From the NCBI GenBank assembly GCA_023213395.1, contig CM041465.1:236785741-236849740 (forward strand): DNA of 64,000 nt, in the 5' to 3' direction. The notes below the pieces were generated by a model. The model had not been told where the DNA came from and ran no database searches. It worked only from the letters and a program-made list of their open reading frames with translations. The first letter of the stretch is position 1; each line of letters opens with the position of its first letter. Shown here piece by piece: positions 49,131 to 61,248 of the stretch. Source of the DNA: Cycas panzhihuaensis. Its lineage: Eukaryota > Cycadophyta. A program made the translations under genes and the position numbers.

Positions 49131-49267
49131 CCCAAGAGACTATAGAAAAAGAAGAAGAAGATAATTTAAGGTGATGTGTTGAGATTACTCAATACACTAC
49201 AAGAATGATAGGTAGAAAGAGGCTATGCTTGGAAACTAAAGGGATGCTCATGTTTCCTAACTGGCAT

Positions 49268-49286
49268 TCCCCAATATGGTCACCAA
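49268..49286 (-). promoter_or_regulatory. TatB candidate primer-binding site
   Basis: TTGGTGACCATATTGGGG on the minus strand, directly inside the 5' LTR. The TGGTGAC start and GGGGA-type continuation fit a mutated Tat/Ogre primer site; the tRNA is not proven. Confidence 0.5.
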
Positions 49287-52200
49287 GGGAAGCACACCTA
49301 TGGGGGTGATGAGGACCATACACTCTAATTAGCCACTAAAGTCTAGAGGTGTAAGAAAATCAAGGTTACCCTTGAAGGGTGTCCATACGCCTAGGCGCAT
49401 ATTCGAGGAACCACAATGATGCATAGACCTCTATCCACTCTTGAGGGTTTGAGATGTAATGGAGGAAATAAATAGAAGGGGTGGCATCATTGAGTTATTG
49501 AGTGTCCTAGATAAAGCTATCATATCCTTGGAGGGAAGGGAGGAGTTAAGGATTCCCCTTCAAAAAGGGAAATAAAAGAGTGTTGAGCTCCTTTTGAAAA
49601 AATGAGGCGAGATAAAGAATAAGGTAGGGATGATGGGTTATGATTGTTACTTATCCACCTAAAGTATTATCTTTAGGTTTAGTTTGTGATACAAGTTTTA
49701 TTTTGGGTTCTTGTTTAGGTTGCAAGAAGAAGGATGATGATGTTAAAGTTTCTTTGGTTGGTTGAAATATACTTTATATTTTGGAATAATGGTTATAAAG
49801 TTTACAAACAAAATAGTTGTTACAATAAATATACTAATCACTATTGCTCATCCTCACTCTCCTTTTCTTTTTACTCAAAGGTGGGGTTTAGGGATGCAAG
49901 AAGAAAGTAAGAAGAGAATGTTACAACCAACACTTTTTAATTAAGTTCCTTTATAATGTGAGGAGGAAACATACAATATGTAATTTTGATTACACTATGT
50001 TTCCTACCTATGTAAGGAGGATACTTTCAATATGTTTCCCTTTTTTCTTTATTCCTTTCACATGTATAGATGAATACAAATTTGAGAGAAAGTAAATGAT
50101 GCTTGTGTAAAAATCTACTTTTAATACAAAATGAGAAGTTATACATGTTAATCAATGTTATGTTTTTCTTTTACATGCAATATGTATACATAAAGGAAAG
50201 AAACAACTTTTCCTTCTATATACTCTCCTTTTGAGAGAGGGGGCAAAAGGGTAAGAGGAGAGTAAGTTTGATGGGGTTTACTTAGTTGTATGATGTTTGG
50301 TGATGTTGTGCAACTCCTTCCCATGCTTCTCCTTTACTGGTAAGTCAATTTCCTTTGTCATTACAAAATTTGGTGAAGAAGAGAGGGGCTTCCTTACCTT
50401 TCCCAAATTCAGATTCAACAAATGCAAAAACAAAAGGAAGGGAAAGTAATGAAATAGAAATAGATACCAATTATTATGCTAAAGCATGAAATGGTGTTAT
50501 CTCATGTAGAAAGTCACCTTACATGTGAAATGGTCTTCCGTTTACACAATAAGGGCAAAAAGACCTTCGCACAAGCTATATCTATATCTATATCTATATC
50601 TATATCTATATGTATGTATGTGTATATGTATATGTATATTCTTACAAATAAAAAATGTTATTAGTGTGTTCATTTCCAATGTGCAACAATGAAACAAAAT
50701 CAAATATTACTTGTTCTTACCCAAAATCTCACCATGCAAACATCAGAAGAGAAGTGGTAAAAAAGGAGGAGAGAGTTGCCTCAGGATGGTGGCGATTCTC
50801 TATGGGGTAAATATCTCCCAAATGGCAAAAAGGGTCACATGATTGGGTGAATGTTTGATCCAATATCTTGGGGTAAGAATGAGATATAGAGTCTTAATAA
50901 GAGGTTATGGGTTGTCCAACCAAAATGTTACACTAGTGAAGGTATTGAGAGAGAGAACATATCATGGTGTAGAAGAGGGGATTACCCAAGTAGAAGGAGG
51001 GCCATAAAGTCAGAACTTGGGCCTAATATCCTCCATCGAAACTCCCTTAACTATCCAAGATTCCCTACCCACATTTCACTAATGGTTTGGATGGCAAAAT
51101 GAAGGTTTGGTAGTAGGAAGTTGGTGTTTCCTTCAAGGTTTATTCAAGCAAAACTATCAAATGTGTATGTTCTTTACTTTTAAACTAAAAAAACAAGAAA
51201 ATCATGTAACATATAATAGAGAAGAAAAGAAAAACAATGGCATTTTTTAATGAGAAATAAACTAAGAATGGGCTTACCCACTTAGAAGAAGAGAATGATG
51301 GTAAGAACCAAGAATTTTTATTGTCAGAGGAAGCTTTTGGGGAATAATCTTTGATTGGTGGATGAAGAGTAGCATCTCCTTGGCTGTAGTGATAGCTTGG
51401 AGAGGCCCTCTCACCTTCGAAGTATTGATTTCTTGTTTGTTTCCTTACCTAAAGCTACTTTTTTTTCACACCCTAGCTTAGAATGCTAGAGTAAAAGAAA
51501 GTTGCTTAAATGATGAGTCAAAAAAATGAAGAATGATCTTGAATCATGAATTCAAAATGAGTGTCTTAAATTCTAAGAGACTCTAGGGGCCATTAGGCCC
51601 TGATCTAGGCTAGTCTTGAGGCTAGATTTCGTGTCAGAAGTGCATTAAATGTAATTTTAGACATTTTTACTGCATTTAAAGTTTTAATAATTGCACTACA
51701 AATTTATTCACAATTCAGTAAATACATAAGCACAGCGTAATAATCAGGGTAGTGCAAATAGAAAATAGAGTAGTGTAGTAATAACTCAGTAAAATTTGAT
51801 AAAGGTTAATAAGAATCAATAAAAATTGATAAAACAAAAGGGCGATTCCATGTTGGGGGACCTGAAACATCTCTCTAAGGTCTATGGATCAGATCTGGGT
51901 CATTCTATGAATTTAAAAAGTGGTAGAAACCTATAAGGAACATATCAAAATGAGTTAGAACTCAATGAAACAATGGTAATCATGGATACTAGGATATAAA
52001 TGAAGCCTATGTAATGAACATCAATGAAACATACAAACATATTTTATAAGGTATGAATGATGAAAGGTATCTTTCCACTAGAAACCTCCACAAACTATCC
52101 TTGGTAGATCGAGGGATAGGTAAGGCACAAACAAAGGGGGCAAGATGCTATAAGGAAGCATAAACAAGTAGGGATTCACCCAAATTAAGCTACAAAAGCA

Positions 52201-52452
52201 TGTGAGGGGCCTATTACTAGTTGGAAACTTACTATGGGAGCTTAATAGTGCCATTGGACTAGAGTCCTGGTCATCATAGGTAGGACTATACACAAGTAGG
52301 GGGATCAAGCAAGCAATCCAAGCATTCAAGTAATCATACAAATACTACACAATATAATGATTATAAAGAATGTAATAGAGAGTAAGGGATAGAATATACA
52401 CCTAAACTTACCTATGCAATAATGCCCAATCCATTCTTGGTAGGTAGGAACA
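49287..52452 (-). repeat. TatB 5' LTR
   Basis: 3166 bp. On the minus strand it starts TGTTCCTACCTACC at 52452. It aligns with 33634-36943; most of the length difference is the microsatellite. The TATA box of the 3' LTR is replaced here by TTTTTTTTCACACCC (about 51459-51473). A splice-donor-like CATAGGTAAGTTTAGG lies about 50 bases inside the start (near 52412-52400). The inner edge is inferred from the other copy. Confidence 0.9.
50578..50632. repeat. TATATC and GTAT microsatellite in TatB 5' LTR
   Basis: Five TATATC units followed by TATG/GTAT units, in the place where the 3' LTR has its large TA tract. Confidence 0.9.
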
Positions 52453-52457
52453 TAATC

Positions 52458-53330
52458 AAATCTCTATTACACCTCAAGACCATCCTAAAACTACTTTTAG
52501 TACTCCTTATGGTATCTTCATTTATACATTTATGCCTTTCATATTGAAGAATGCTAGGGCTATATATCAAAGAGCAATGGTCTTTATTTTTTATGATTTA
52601 ATTAATAATATTATCACTATCTATCTAGATGACATACTTGCCCTCTCTCATAAATAACAAGACCATGTGCACAATCTGAGGATAATTTTTGAAGGGTATA
52701 GAAAATATCGTTTACATTTGAATCCTTTCAAATATATTTTTACAGTTACTTTAGGAAAGATACTATGTGATATCATCTCTCATGATAGAATAAGAGTAAA
52801 TCATGATAAAATAAAGGTAATTTTTGAAATGCCTCCTCTAAATACCAAAAAATAAATCAAATCTTTCTTAGGTAGATTTGGTTTTTGAAGATATTTTATT
52901 GTTAATTTCACCTTATATGCTAAGCCTCTTACTAATCTCTTAAAGAAAGATGTAGAATTACAATATACTCCTCAAGTTCAAGAGTCCTTTAATAGATTAA
53001 AGTAAGCATTAGTCTCAGCCCCTATGCTTACTCTCATAATATTTAATCAACCTTTTATTTTATATACTCCTATGGAAGAGTCGTTAACATGCATGCTAGT
53101 ATAAGAATATGACTTTGCTAAAGAACAAGTAGTTTACTTAATTAGTAGAACCTTAGTGGTAGCTAAACTTCACTATCCTCCTACTAAGAAAGAATGTCTT
53201 TCATTAGTTTTCCACTAAAAGCTTTTGTTAGTACCTTCTTGGAAACAAGGTTCTTCTTATTGTCTAATCTAATCCCATCAAATATCTACTAACTAAAATA
53301 AACATTACTGGATGATTAAGTAAATGGTCT
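52458..53330 (+). pseudogene. TatC RT C-terminal half and RNase H
   Basis: Resumes the TatC palm after TatB: ISITPQDHPKTTFSTPYGIF, then FMPFILKNARAIYQRAMVF, and the catalytic box TIYLDDILALSHK at about 52613-52650, so both Asp are intact. The connection follows in the open frame 52667-52855 (HNLRIIFEGYRKYRLHLNPF and GKILCDIISHDRIRV). RNase H-like sequence is at 52930-53330: FNQPFILYTPMEESLTCML, KEQVVYLISRTLVVAKLHYP and KKECLSLVF. One frame is kept for almost 800 bp with stops only, the pattern of C-to-T decay without indels. The joined protein is not given here. Confidence 0.9.
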
Positions 53331-54670
53331 CTATTATTGTAATAGTTTGATTTTTAAATTATTAATAGGAAATCTAGGAAAGACATGGTCATTATAGAGA
53401 TCATGGCTAATGCTCCTTTACCAAATCTTACTAATCAACATGTTGGTGACACACTTCCTAATAAACACATCCTCCATATCTAGACTACCTCTTCTAATGA
53501 CCCATGGTATAGAGAGATTAAATATTATCTTTATAATCAAACTTTATCTTCATCTTCTACATAAAAAAAATAAAGATGAGTATAAGCTATCACTAGGCAA
53601 TATCTTTTACTTGATGGCACACTCTATACACATTCCGTCAATGGGGTTCTATTGAGGTATCTCTCTCCTCATGAGGCCCTTGTGGCCTTAATAGAGTACC
53701 ATGATGAAATATGTGGTGGTCATTTTAGTAGCCAATCTATTGCCTATTATATCCTCCATATGGGTTATTATTAGCCTACTTTATTCAAAGATGCACATGC
53801 TTATATTTAAAGGTATGAAAAATGCCAATCCCATGCCACCTTGATCTATAAACCTACCCAAGAGTAAAAAATTAAATTTTCTCCTTGGAACTTCTCTCAA
53901 TAGGGTTAAATATTTCTTATTTCATCTAATGGTCATAAATTCATTATTACTACAATAGAATATTTTACCAAATGAAGTGAAGCCATTCCATTAGTTTCTA
54001 CTAATAGAAAAGATTATTGTTAGGTTTATTTTTTAATATATTATTTGTAAATTTGGGGTACCTAATATTATCATTACTCATAATGGGTCTTTATTCTATA
54101 GTCCCTATGTCAATGAGCTATGTGATAAGTTCCATATTATACATAGGATATTTGCCCCTTATTATCTGTAAGAAAATGGCCAAGTAAAGGCATTTAACAA
54201 AACCTTAACTATAAGATCTTAGCCAAGATTGTGGTGACTTCACATAGAGATTATAATACCCAACTATTTCTAGCATTGTGGGCATATAGGACTTTGATCA
54301 TAAATGCTATAGGCATGACATCCTTCTCTCTAGTTTATGGTGTCAAGGCCATTCTCCCATTAGAAGTTGATATTCCCTCATTATGTGACTTACTAAAAGA
54401 ATTTATTGATGAAAAGTTTTAAAAGGAGGCACATCTCTTAGAACTTAAAAAAGTAGATGAGTGTCTTTTATAAACACTACAAAATAATATGGATTTTAAA
54501 GCTAGGGTTCAAGTTGCTTATGATAAGTAGACCTAGGAAATTTTGTATTGGTGATAAAGTTTTGAAACTAGAATATCTCCATGACAAAAAATAAAAGTTC
54601 TCTCCTAAATGGACCAGACTTTATTTAGTCAGTGAAGATTTAAATAATGGTGTTTATCAAATCTCTATAA
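53331..54670 (+). pseudogene. TatC integrase
   Basis: The H2C2 zinc domain at about 53697-53860 reads YHDEICGGHFSSQSIAYYIL, then HMGYY, LFKDAHAYI and YEKCQSHATLI, with the first Cys as Tyr. The core follows: first catalytic site as GLNISYFI near 53905-53930 (Asp to Asn), second as THNGSLFYSPYVNELCDKFH near 54077-54135 (Asp to His). The C-terminal part is the open frame 54231-54422 (SHRDYNTQLFLALWAYRT, then a YGVKAILPLEVD segment), KFCIGDKVLKLEYLHDKK, and NGVYQISII at the end. It stops at 54670 where TatE begins. TatD shows what is missing beyond. Confidence 0.88.
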
Positions 54671-55469
54671 TAGTCTCCTCCTCTCCTTTAAAAAAATAAG
54701 GGGATTTTATAGATGAAATGAGGGTAGGGGGTTGGTGGTTTTCTACCCATAATGTAGGAAAAACCATCAACCAAAAACCATGAATTTGCTCATGGTTTGA
54801 GGGATTTGGCTTTGGGAAGCTTAAAATTGGGAGGATTTGGAACCTCTTAGGCTTACAAATCCAACAAGGACTAACTCGAGGCTAGTGAAACCTACCCAAG
54901 ACTAATATTTAGGCATTTATGAGCTGACTATCACCATAAAACCTAAATGTAGATTGGTGGTAGCCATATCACAAATATATTTGCAATATCATAAACATAA
55001 TCATGGTATCAAAAATCACTTTATGGTACCATTATTATAAATAGAAATCAAAGTGGTATGTAACAGACTAAGTTTTCCTTATTAATTTTATCATGCAATA
55101 AATCTAAATTCACCAATGGTAGATCTTGAGGTAAGGCATAATCAACAGCAAGTGGAAAAATGATGAAAATAAGGTCAAGCAGGTTGAAACAAGATGAAAA
55201 CTAATAAGGAAACATAGTTGCAATTAAATGGGGGAGCACCATTTCTAGCCTAGGAAGTCCAATGGGTGGACTAAATGGTAATGTACTAAGGTCTTACTCA
55301 TCATTAGCAAAAAAATGGAAGGATGGACAAACAGACAAGAAAGTGTCCATGCATACATAACCATATAAACTTAAATATAAACTAATAAGGAGTAAAAAGG
55401 GTTTATAAGCATACCTATACTTGCTTGTTCACCTATATATCTAAGCTCATTATCAAAAGCTGGGAAACA
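54671..55469 (-). repeat. TatE 3' LTR
   Basis: About 0.8 kb. On the minus strand it starts TGTTTCCCAGCTTTTG at 55469, matching the TatA start, after the purine tract CCAAGGGGGTAG. The other end is placed where TatC integrase similarity stops (near 54671). This is less certain, because the end is not a clean CA and the duplication cannot be tested. Confidence 0.65.
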
Positions 55470-56553
55470 CTACCCCCTTGGTGGTAAAACCTCTTCAATC
55501 AGAAGCTAGAAGATGTGAATACTAGTAACACAAATGATGTGAGATGCAGTAATAAGAGAAAATAAATTTGTGTATATCACATAGGGTAGTGGCTACCATA
55601 GTTAGGCCTCATTAGTAGTAGGTTGGAGGTGGTTGCTCTTAGTTTATCCTCCTTAGGAAACTATGACAAAGGTGCACAAACCAGGGGGGATGATGGGTCA
55701 ATGACCATATTGGTTTGGATGTGCCAATGGCTATGAATCCTAGGAATATACGAGTAGGGGTAAAAAATGATCAAGGTATTACCTCAATGATAAGTCAAGA
55801 TAGGCAACAGGGCCTAAGAGTGGGGCTTGGAAGCCCAAATCCCCTCATGAAGTGATGCCTCAAATAACCAAGGGGGAGAAAGACTCAATGAGTCGAGGCT
55901 GGTTGCCATAATTTTACCTTATTAATGACCATCTTTTGGAGGAGGGATTTTTTTTTTTAAATTTTCAATGTTTTATAATTTTTATATTTTGTAATATTAT
56001 ATTATTTTTTTAATTTTTTTTTTTTAATATTTTTTTTAATTATTTTTGCTAGTTTTATAAATTTTTTTCAGATTTTAAAAGGATTTTCTATTATTTTTGG
56101 GTTTTCATAAATAGATATCATATACAAAGAAATATGCAAGCAAAGTAGAGGACAACAAGGTAAGAAAATCAAGGATATAGAATACAAAGGAGTAGTATAA
56201 CCTAAGGAAGCCATACATGAGTGTAATATGTACAATTATATGACATACTTTACCCTTATTTTAGAACATGGTGGTGGTTTAAGGTCTCACCAGAGCATAA
56301 GGGAAGCTATGGAAGCATGGCTTAACTCCTAAAAGGGGTTATATAAACCTAGGGTTATCACCATAGTTTTACTTCATTAGTGAATACCTCTCATATGTGA
56401 GACTAGGGGGGGGATTACCCCCTAAATAGGTGTTTCGATGAGTGGACCATTAAGCTAAAGAAGAGTCATCCATCAATGGTAGATGACACTTAAGAATAAA
56501 GTTTACCAACCTGTCTACTTTAGTATTGAGCCCATGGGAGATATGGTGAATGT
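55470..56553 (-). other. TatE 3' untranslated region
   Basis: The purine tract is at 55470-55481 (minus CCAAGGGGGTAG). A long T-rich run at 55948-56070 is A-rich in the element's sense. The segment 56350-56510 matches TatB 37340-37500. No gene is supported. Confidence 0.6.
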
Positions 56554-56558
56554 CAACA

Positions 56559-57203
56559 TGTTGAGAATACAAGGTCCCAAACTTTAAACCGCCATAAGAT
56601 CTGAACTATTTTACAACTAGTTACAGGAATCGAAACTAAGATTTAACATGCAAGTTCTAAAATCAAAGATAATACAATAACATCAATATACAAGCTAAAC
56701 ATCACATATGCACCTGATATAACATGGTAAAACCTTAGCAGTATGCTAGGAAAACATCCACATAGGAAAGGTATCAATCTTTATTACTATAGAATGGAGA
56801 AACAATACATCTCAGTAGTAGAGTGCTCTCAAGAACAACAACCAGATGCTGCCCTCATCATAGTACATTACATTATATATAACATAACAAAAAGATCCCT
56901 AAAACGGGCTACATAAGAGGCACATCTAAGGCATTTATCTCAACTATAGAATCTAGGGTATTTGTATCAAATGACCCTAATTCTCTTTACATTTTAATAT
57001 GGTTTACATGGCTAATTTTTTAGATCGTGGGCTATCACCCCTGAACCCCCTCTTAGCGAGGGGCATTCCACACCCCCCACACCCCCCAGCCAAGGGGGGC
57101 TTCCGGTCCCCTTGGAACCCCCTGAGAAAGATTAGGGGGGGAAACCATGCCAAAAACATGCCAAAATTTTAGCCTAAAATGATTGTTGTCACAATATCCA
57201 ACA
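56559..57203 (-). repeat. CopC 3' LTR
   Basis: 645 bp with ends TGTTG...CAACA. The C-rich block at 57040-57145 contains the inverted repeat CCAAGGGG (57090-57097) and CCCCTTGG (57108-57115). The TATA of the 5' LTR is changed here (GGTTTACATGG on the plus strand). Confidence 0.96.
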
Positions 57204-57214
57204 ATCTCCACCTT
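57204..57214 (-). promoter_or_regulatory. CopC polypurine tract
   Basis: AAGGTGGAGAT on the minus strand, directly before the 3' LTR start, as in TNT1-like elements. Confidence 0.9.
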
Positions 57215-57790
57215 GACAACAATTTACCCAGCACCTTTCCTGGACCCTTCATCATCTTTTCTGCAAGCTAAGAGAAGTCAAACACCATTTAAACTTCTCT
57301 ACTAGTACTAGTTTTGTGAATATATGAGCATAATTATGATTGGTGTGAATCTTCTCAAGTGTCGCTCCACCTGCTTCCACAACCTATCTAACAAAATGGT
57401 ACTTAAGAGCAATATAATTTGTTCTACTATGATAAGATGGATTATTGGCTAAGTAAATGGCACTTTGACTGTCACAAAATACCTTTAAATTTTCTTGTAT
57501 CCTTCCAAGCTTAACCAATTATCCCTGTAACCAGATTGCTTCTTTAGAAGCATATGTTACAGTAACATATTCAACTTCCATGGTTGACAGTGCGACTGTG
57601 CTCTGTAATTTGGACATCTAACTAACTGGACCATTTGCAAGAGTGAAAATATAACATGAAGTAGACCTTCTTTTGTCTAAATCTCCTGCAAAGTCTAAAT
57701 CAACATATCCATAAACTTGATTACCTGTACCTCCAAAGGTGATGTAGTAGTCACTTGTACCTCTTAAATACCGAAGCACTCATTTCACTG
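57215..57790 (-). pseudogene. CopC RNase H
   Basis: Closes the copia pol. The minus-strand frame from about 57720 reads GYVDLDFAGDLDKRRSTSCY, with the first catalytic Asp region (usually D-S-D-W-A-G or D-A-D-F-A-G) recognisable, then IFTLANGPVS. Beyond that, one-base shifts occur, but the S-T-V-A-L-S-T-M-E-x-E-Y block near 57600-57545, the KEAIWLQGLL-like segment and the D-S-Q-S-A-I-Y-L-A-N-N block near 57480-57430 can be read by changing frame. It ends near 57230 at the purine tract. Activity is lost by stops and shifts. Confidence 0.85.
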
Positions 57791-58800
57791 CAACCTAATG
57801 TTCTTTCCCTAGATTTTCCATAAACCTGCTAACTACACCGATTACATGTGAAATATCAGGTCTTGTACATATCATGGCATATATCAAACTTCCTAATGCA
57901 CTAGCATAAGGCACATGAGACATATAAACCTTTTCTTCTTCACTACTAGGACTCATATTTGAAGAAACCTTGAAGTGGGAAACTAATGGGATACTCACTG
58001 GTTTCATATTTACCATACCAAATATGGTTAGCACCTTCTCCATATTATTTTGTTGTGATAACCATAGCTTACAATTTTTCCTATCTCTGTGTATCTCCAT
58101 GTCTAAGATTTATTTTGCAGCTCCTAAATCCTTCATATCAAAAGTCCTAGACAATTGAGCCTTTAGATTATTGATTTCTTCCATTCTCTTTCTTTCCACT
58201 AGCATGTCATCAACATATAGTACTGAGATAATAAATAAGCCATTGTCCATAAATTTAAAGTAAACACAATGATCATACTCACTTCTTTTGAAAATTTGGC
58301 TCTCCATGAAGGCATCAAACTTCTTGTACCACTACCTAGGTGATTGCTTTAGGCCATATAATGATTTCCTGAGCCTGCAAATAAGTCTTTTTCTGCCATC
58401 CTATACGAACCCTTATGGTTGATCCATATAGATCTTCTCATCTAAATCTCCATGTAGAAAAGTTGTTATTACATCTAACTGCTCTAGCTCCAAATCAAGA
58501 GAAGCTACTAATGCTAATAGCACTCAAATTAAAGTAAGTTTGACAATTAGGGAAAAGATCTCATGAAAGTCAATACCTGCTTTCTATACATAGCCTTTAG
58601 CCACCAATCTTTCCCTATATTTGCCAACCTTTCCATCAACATCTGTTTTCATCTTGAAAACCCACCTACAACCAACAATCTTCCTACCATGTGGAATTTC
58701 TACCAAGTCCCATGAATTATTTTTCTTCAATGCATCTATCTCTTCTTATATAGCCCTCTTCCACTTCTCACTATGGATATCATCTACTGCTTCTTGATAA
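57791..58800 (-). pseudogene. CopC reverse transcriptase
   Basis: Copia RT with well-kept motifs. TRWVFKMKTDVDGKVGKYRE at about 58670-58610 (first residue uncertain) is followed by LEQLDVITTFLHGDLDEKIY near 58480-58425 and LRKSLYGLKQSPR near 58375-58340. The open frame 58307-58110 carries the catalytic box SVLYVDDMLVERKR, so the YVDD box is intact. The frame 58100-57795 continues with LSQQNNMEKVLTIFGM, SPSSEEEKVYMSHVPYASAL and MICTRPDISHVIGVVSRFME, the conserved end of copia RT. Five or more stops remain, mostly at Gln, Arg or Trp codons. Confidence 0.93.
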
Positions 58801-59024
58801 TATATAGGCTCACTATCATTAGAAACCAAAGCAATAGAAGTAGATGGGCTATACCTGCCAGATGGATGACTAACTTATGTAGATCTTCTAATTGTTGGCA
58901 GAGGAGTATCCACATACTCCTATAAATCTGTTGCAAATTCATCTTCAGAAAGATCTTCCTGCTCTTCTGATTCCAAAGATGATTGGGTTTCAAACTTGAC
59001 TTGTTGATGTTCATCTTTCTACTC
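58801..59024 (-). other. CopC integrase-RT linker
   Basis: Minus-strand sequence between the integrase C-terminus and RT, rich in Ser and acidic residues in the pol frame. The open frame 59014-58784 is a shadow. Variable linkers are normal here. Confidence 0.6.
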
Positions 59025-59765
59025 CTATTTTATTTCAACTTCTCCACTGTCTGCTTTTAGAAGGGGGGATTCATCAAATACAACATCTCTATTAATGGTG
59101 ATTTTGTGGGCAGTAGGATCCCATAACCTGTATCCCTTCACACCATCCTTATCACCATAACCAACAAATATATACCTTTTGGATTTTGGGTCTAACTTTG
59201 AATGTTTACTTTTGTTAGTCCAGGGATAAGCATCATAACCAAAAACTTTTAAATTTGAATAATCACATGGATATCCAGTCCATACCTCTTTAGGAATCTT
59301 GCAATCTATTGCAAGTGATGGTGACCTATTTATGAGATAGTAAGTTGTTTGAATAGCTTTTGCCCACAAGCCCTGCTCCACTCCTGCATTACTTAGTATG
59401 CTTCTTGCTCTTTCTAAGAGTGTCCTATTCATGTACTCAGCAATGCCATTTTGCTATGGAGTATAACTAGTGGTCTTGTGTTTTTCAATCCTAGCTTCTC
59501 TGTAATAGTTTTCAAACTCCAAGGAGTTGAACTCACCTCCATTGTCAGTTCTTAAACATTTGATTATCTTACCAGTACTGTTCTCAACTAGAGCCTTGAA
59601 TTGCTTAAACACACTAAAAACTTTAGATTTCCTTTTCAAAAAATAAATCCATACCTTCTTAGAGTAATCATCTATAAATGTGATATAATACAATAATCCT
59701 CCATAAGATATTTTAGGGGCTGGTCCCCATACATCTGAATGTATGTAATCTAGAATGCCTTTACT
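59025..59765 (-). pseudogene. CopC integrase
   Basis: All three catalytic residues can be read. The first Asp lies in HSDVWGPAPKISYGG near 59745-59700. The second is in LRTDNGGEFNSLEFENYY (in the open frame 59693-59454, which starts MYYITFIDDYSKKVWIYFLK). The Glu is in QNGIAEYMNRTLLERARSIL at the junction with the frame 59432-59025. Next come GLWAKAIQTTYYLINRSPSL, VWTGYPCDYSNLKVFGYDAY and SKRYIFVGYGDKDGVKGYRL. One stop separates the two open frames (CAG or CAA to TAG). Among the integrases in the window this is the least damaged. Confidence 0.94.
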
Positions 59766-60316
59766 ACTGTGACTCCCTACTTTAAACCTAAGTCTACACT
59801 ACTTTCCAAAAATACAATGTTACAGAAAGCCAAATCTGAAAGCTTCAAGTTAGGAAGCAACTTATAGTTTATCAACACCTTAAGTCCTTTCTCATTCATG
59901 TGCCCAAGTCTATGATGACATAACTAATTTGGATCTTCTGTAGTCTTTGATGCTGTAGTTACTTGGATGACATCTATACTTCCCACTAAAATATAAAGAT
60001 TTCCTTTCTTTAAGGCTTTCATAATAACCAAGGCACCTTTTGACACCTTTAAGACTCCTTCATGACCTGTATGCTCAAAACCACCCGAATCTAATTCACC
60101 TAAGGAAATCAGATTCCTTTTTAAATTAGGTACATGTCTAACCTCAGTTAATGTTCTGACTACTCCATCGAACATCTTAATTCTAATTCTACCAATACCT
60201 ATTATCTTACAAGAAACTTTATTTCCCATAAGTACATCATCACCATCAAGAGGTTGGTATGATGAGAACCAACTCTGGTGTGAACACATGTGGTTCAAAG
60301 CACCTAAATCTAATAA
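59766..60316 (-). pseudogene. CopC protease and pre-integrase region
   Basis: The protease begins near 60316 with LLDLGALNHMCSHQSWFSSY; the family motif D-S-G-A-S-x-H-M has become D-L-G-A-L-N-H-M, so the catalytic Asp is present but the Ser after it is Leu. The open frame 60298-59924 holds GDDVLMGNKVSCKIIGIGRI, MFDGVVRTLTEVRHVPNLKR and NLISLGELDSGGFEHTG. The pre-integrase zinc region follows a stop: HHRLGHMNEKGLKVL near 59910-59865, then a CNIVFL remnant of the Cys pair. Confidence 0.9.
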
Positions 60317-61177
60317 CTAGTCATGGTGATAATGAGAAACATTACAAGCAACCAAGACATCATCATCCATACCTTGATTTGACTCCATTTGATTCGCCTC
60401 CTTAGCAAGATCTTCCTTTTTTTGGAACTCCTTCCTTTTGTAACAATCCTTCTTGAGGTGACCAGTCTTATTACAATGCCAACACCTAAGCTTACTCGTT
60501 TTTCTCTTTGACTTGGACCTCGATGTATCCTTGGAGTTTTGTTCTCTCTCAAACGTTCTACCCCTTACTATCATGGCTTCTAGTGTGGAGGTTTCAAAAC
60601 TAGATTTCCTCTGCACTTCTTCCGTTAGCAAGGCACTCACAATAGAATCATAATTCAATACATCTGTAGTGCTAAAACTAATTGAGGTGACAATATTATC
60701 CCAGGATTCAGGTAATGAACATAACAAGGTAACAACCTTGTCCTCATCCTCAATTTTAACATCGATACTAGTCAACTAGCAAATAAGAGTATTGAAAATA
60801 TTTAAATAGTCATCAATTTTTATACCTTCTTTCATCTGTAATGAGTACAATTACCTCTTTAGGTAGATTTAATTTGTTATTAATTTGGTCATATACAGGC
60901 CTTCCAACTAGGTCTATAATCCTACTACTGTCTCTTCCCTTGCGATGTTAAACAAGACTTCATCTGCTAAGCACAATCATTTTGTGCTAAGTGCCTTTTT
61001 TCATAAGTCATCCCAATCATCATCGTCCATCCCTATGGGTTTCTTCGATTTATCTACAAGGACTTTGTACAAACCCTGCTGTAAAAGAATATCATGCACT
61101 TTTAGCTTCCACAACTCAAAGTTGTTCTTGCCATTGAATTTCTCCACCTTAAACTTTGCACCTGCTAGTTTCGCCAT
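60317..61177 (-). pseudogene. CopC gag
   Basis: Starts at Met 61177 (MAKLAGAKFKVEKFNGKNNF, then ELWKLKVHDILLQQGL), 57 bases after the primer site, the usual gag start for TNT1-like elements. The frame is damaged around 61020-60780. It resumes in 60775-60317 with VTLLCSLPESWDNIVTSISF and SALLTEEVQRKSS. A complete zinc knuckle, CWHCNKTGHLKKDC, is at about 60484-60443. It is fused in frame to the protease through a stop at about 60316. Confidence 0.92.
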
Positions 61178-61233
61178 TTTGGTATAGAAAAGTTGACACC
61201 AAAACCTTCATAGACTCGCTGCAAAACAAAAGT

Positions 61234-61246
61234 GACTCTGATACCA
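61234..61246 (-). promoter_or_regulatory. CopC primer-binding site
   Basis: TGGTATCAGAGTC on the minus strand, two bases from the 5' LTR. It is complementary to the 3' end of initiator methionine tRNA. Confidence 0.94.
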
Positions 61247-61248
61247 CT

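Noticed and set aside
61234-61246. Methionine tRNA-like sequence as a tRNA gene
   Set aside because: Only 13 bases match and they sit exactly where a primer-binding site is expected; the same holds at 32305-32318.
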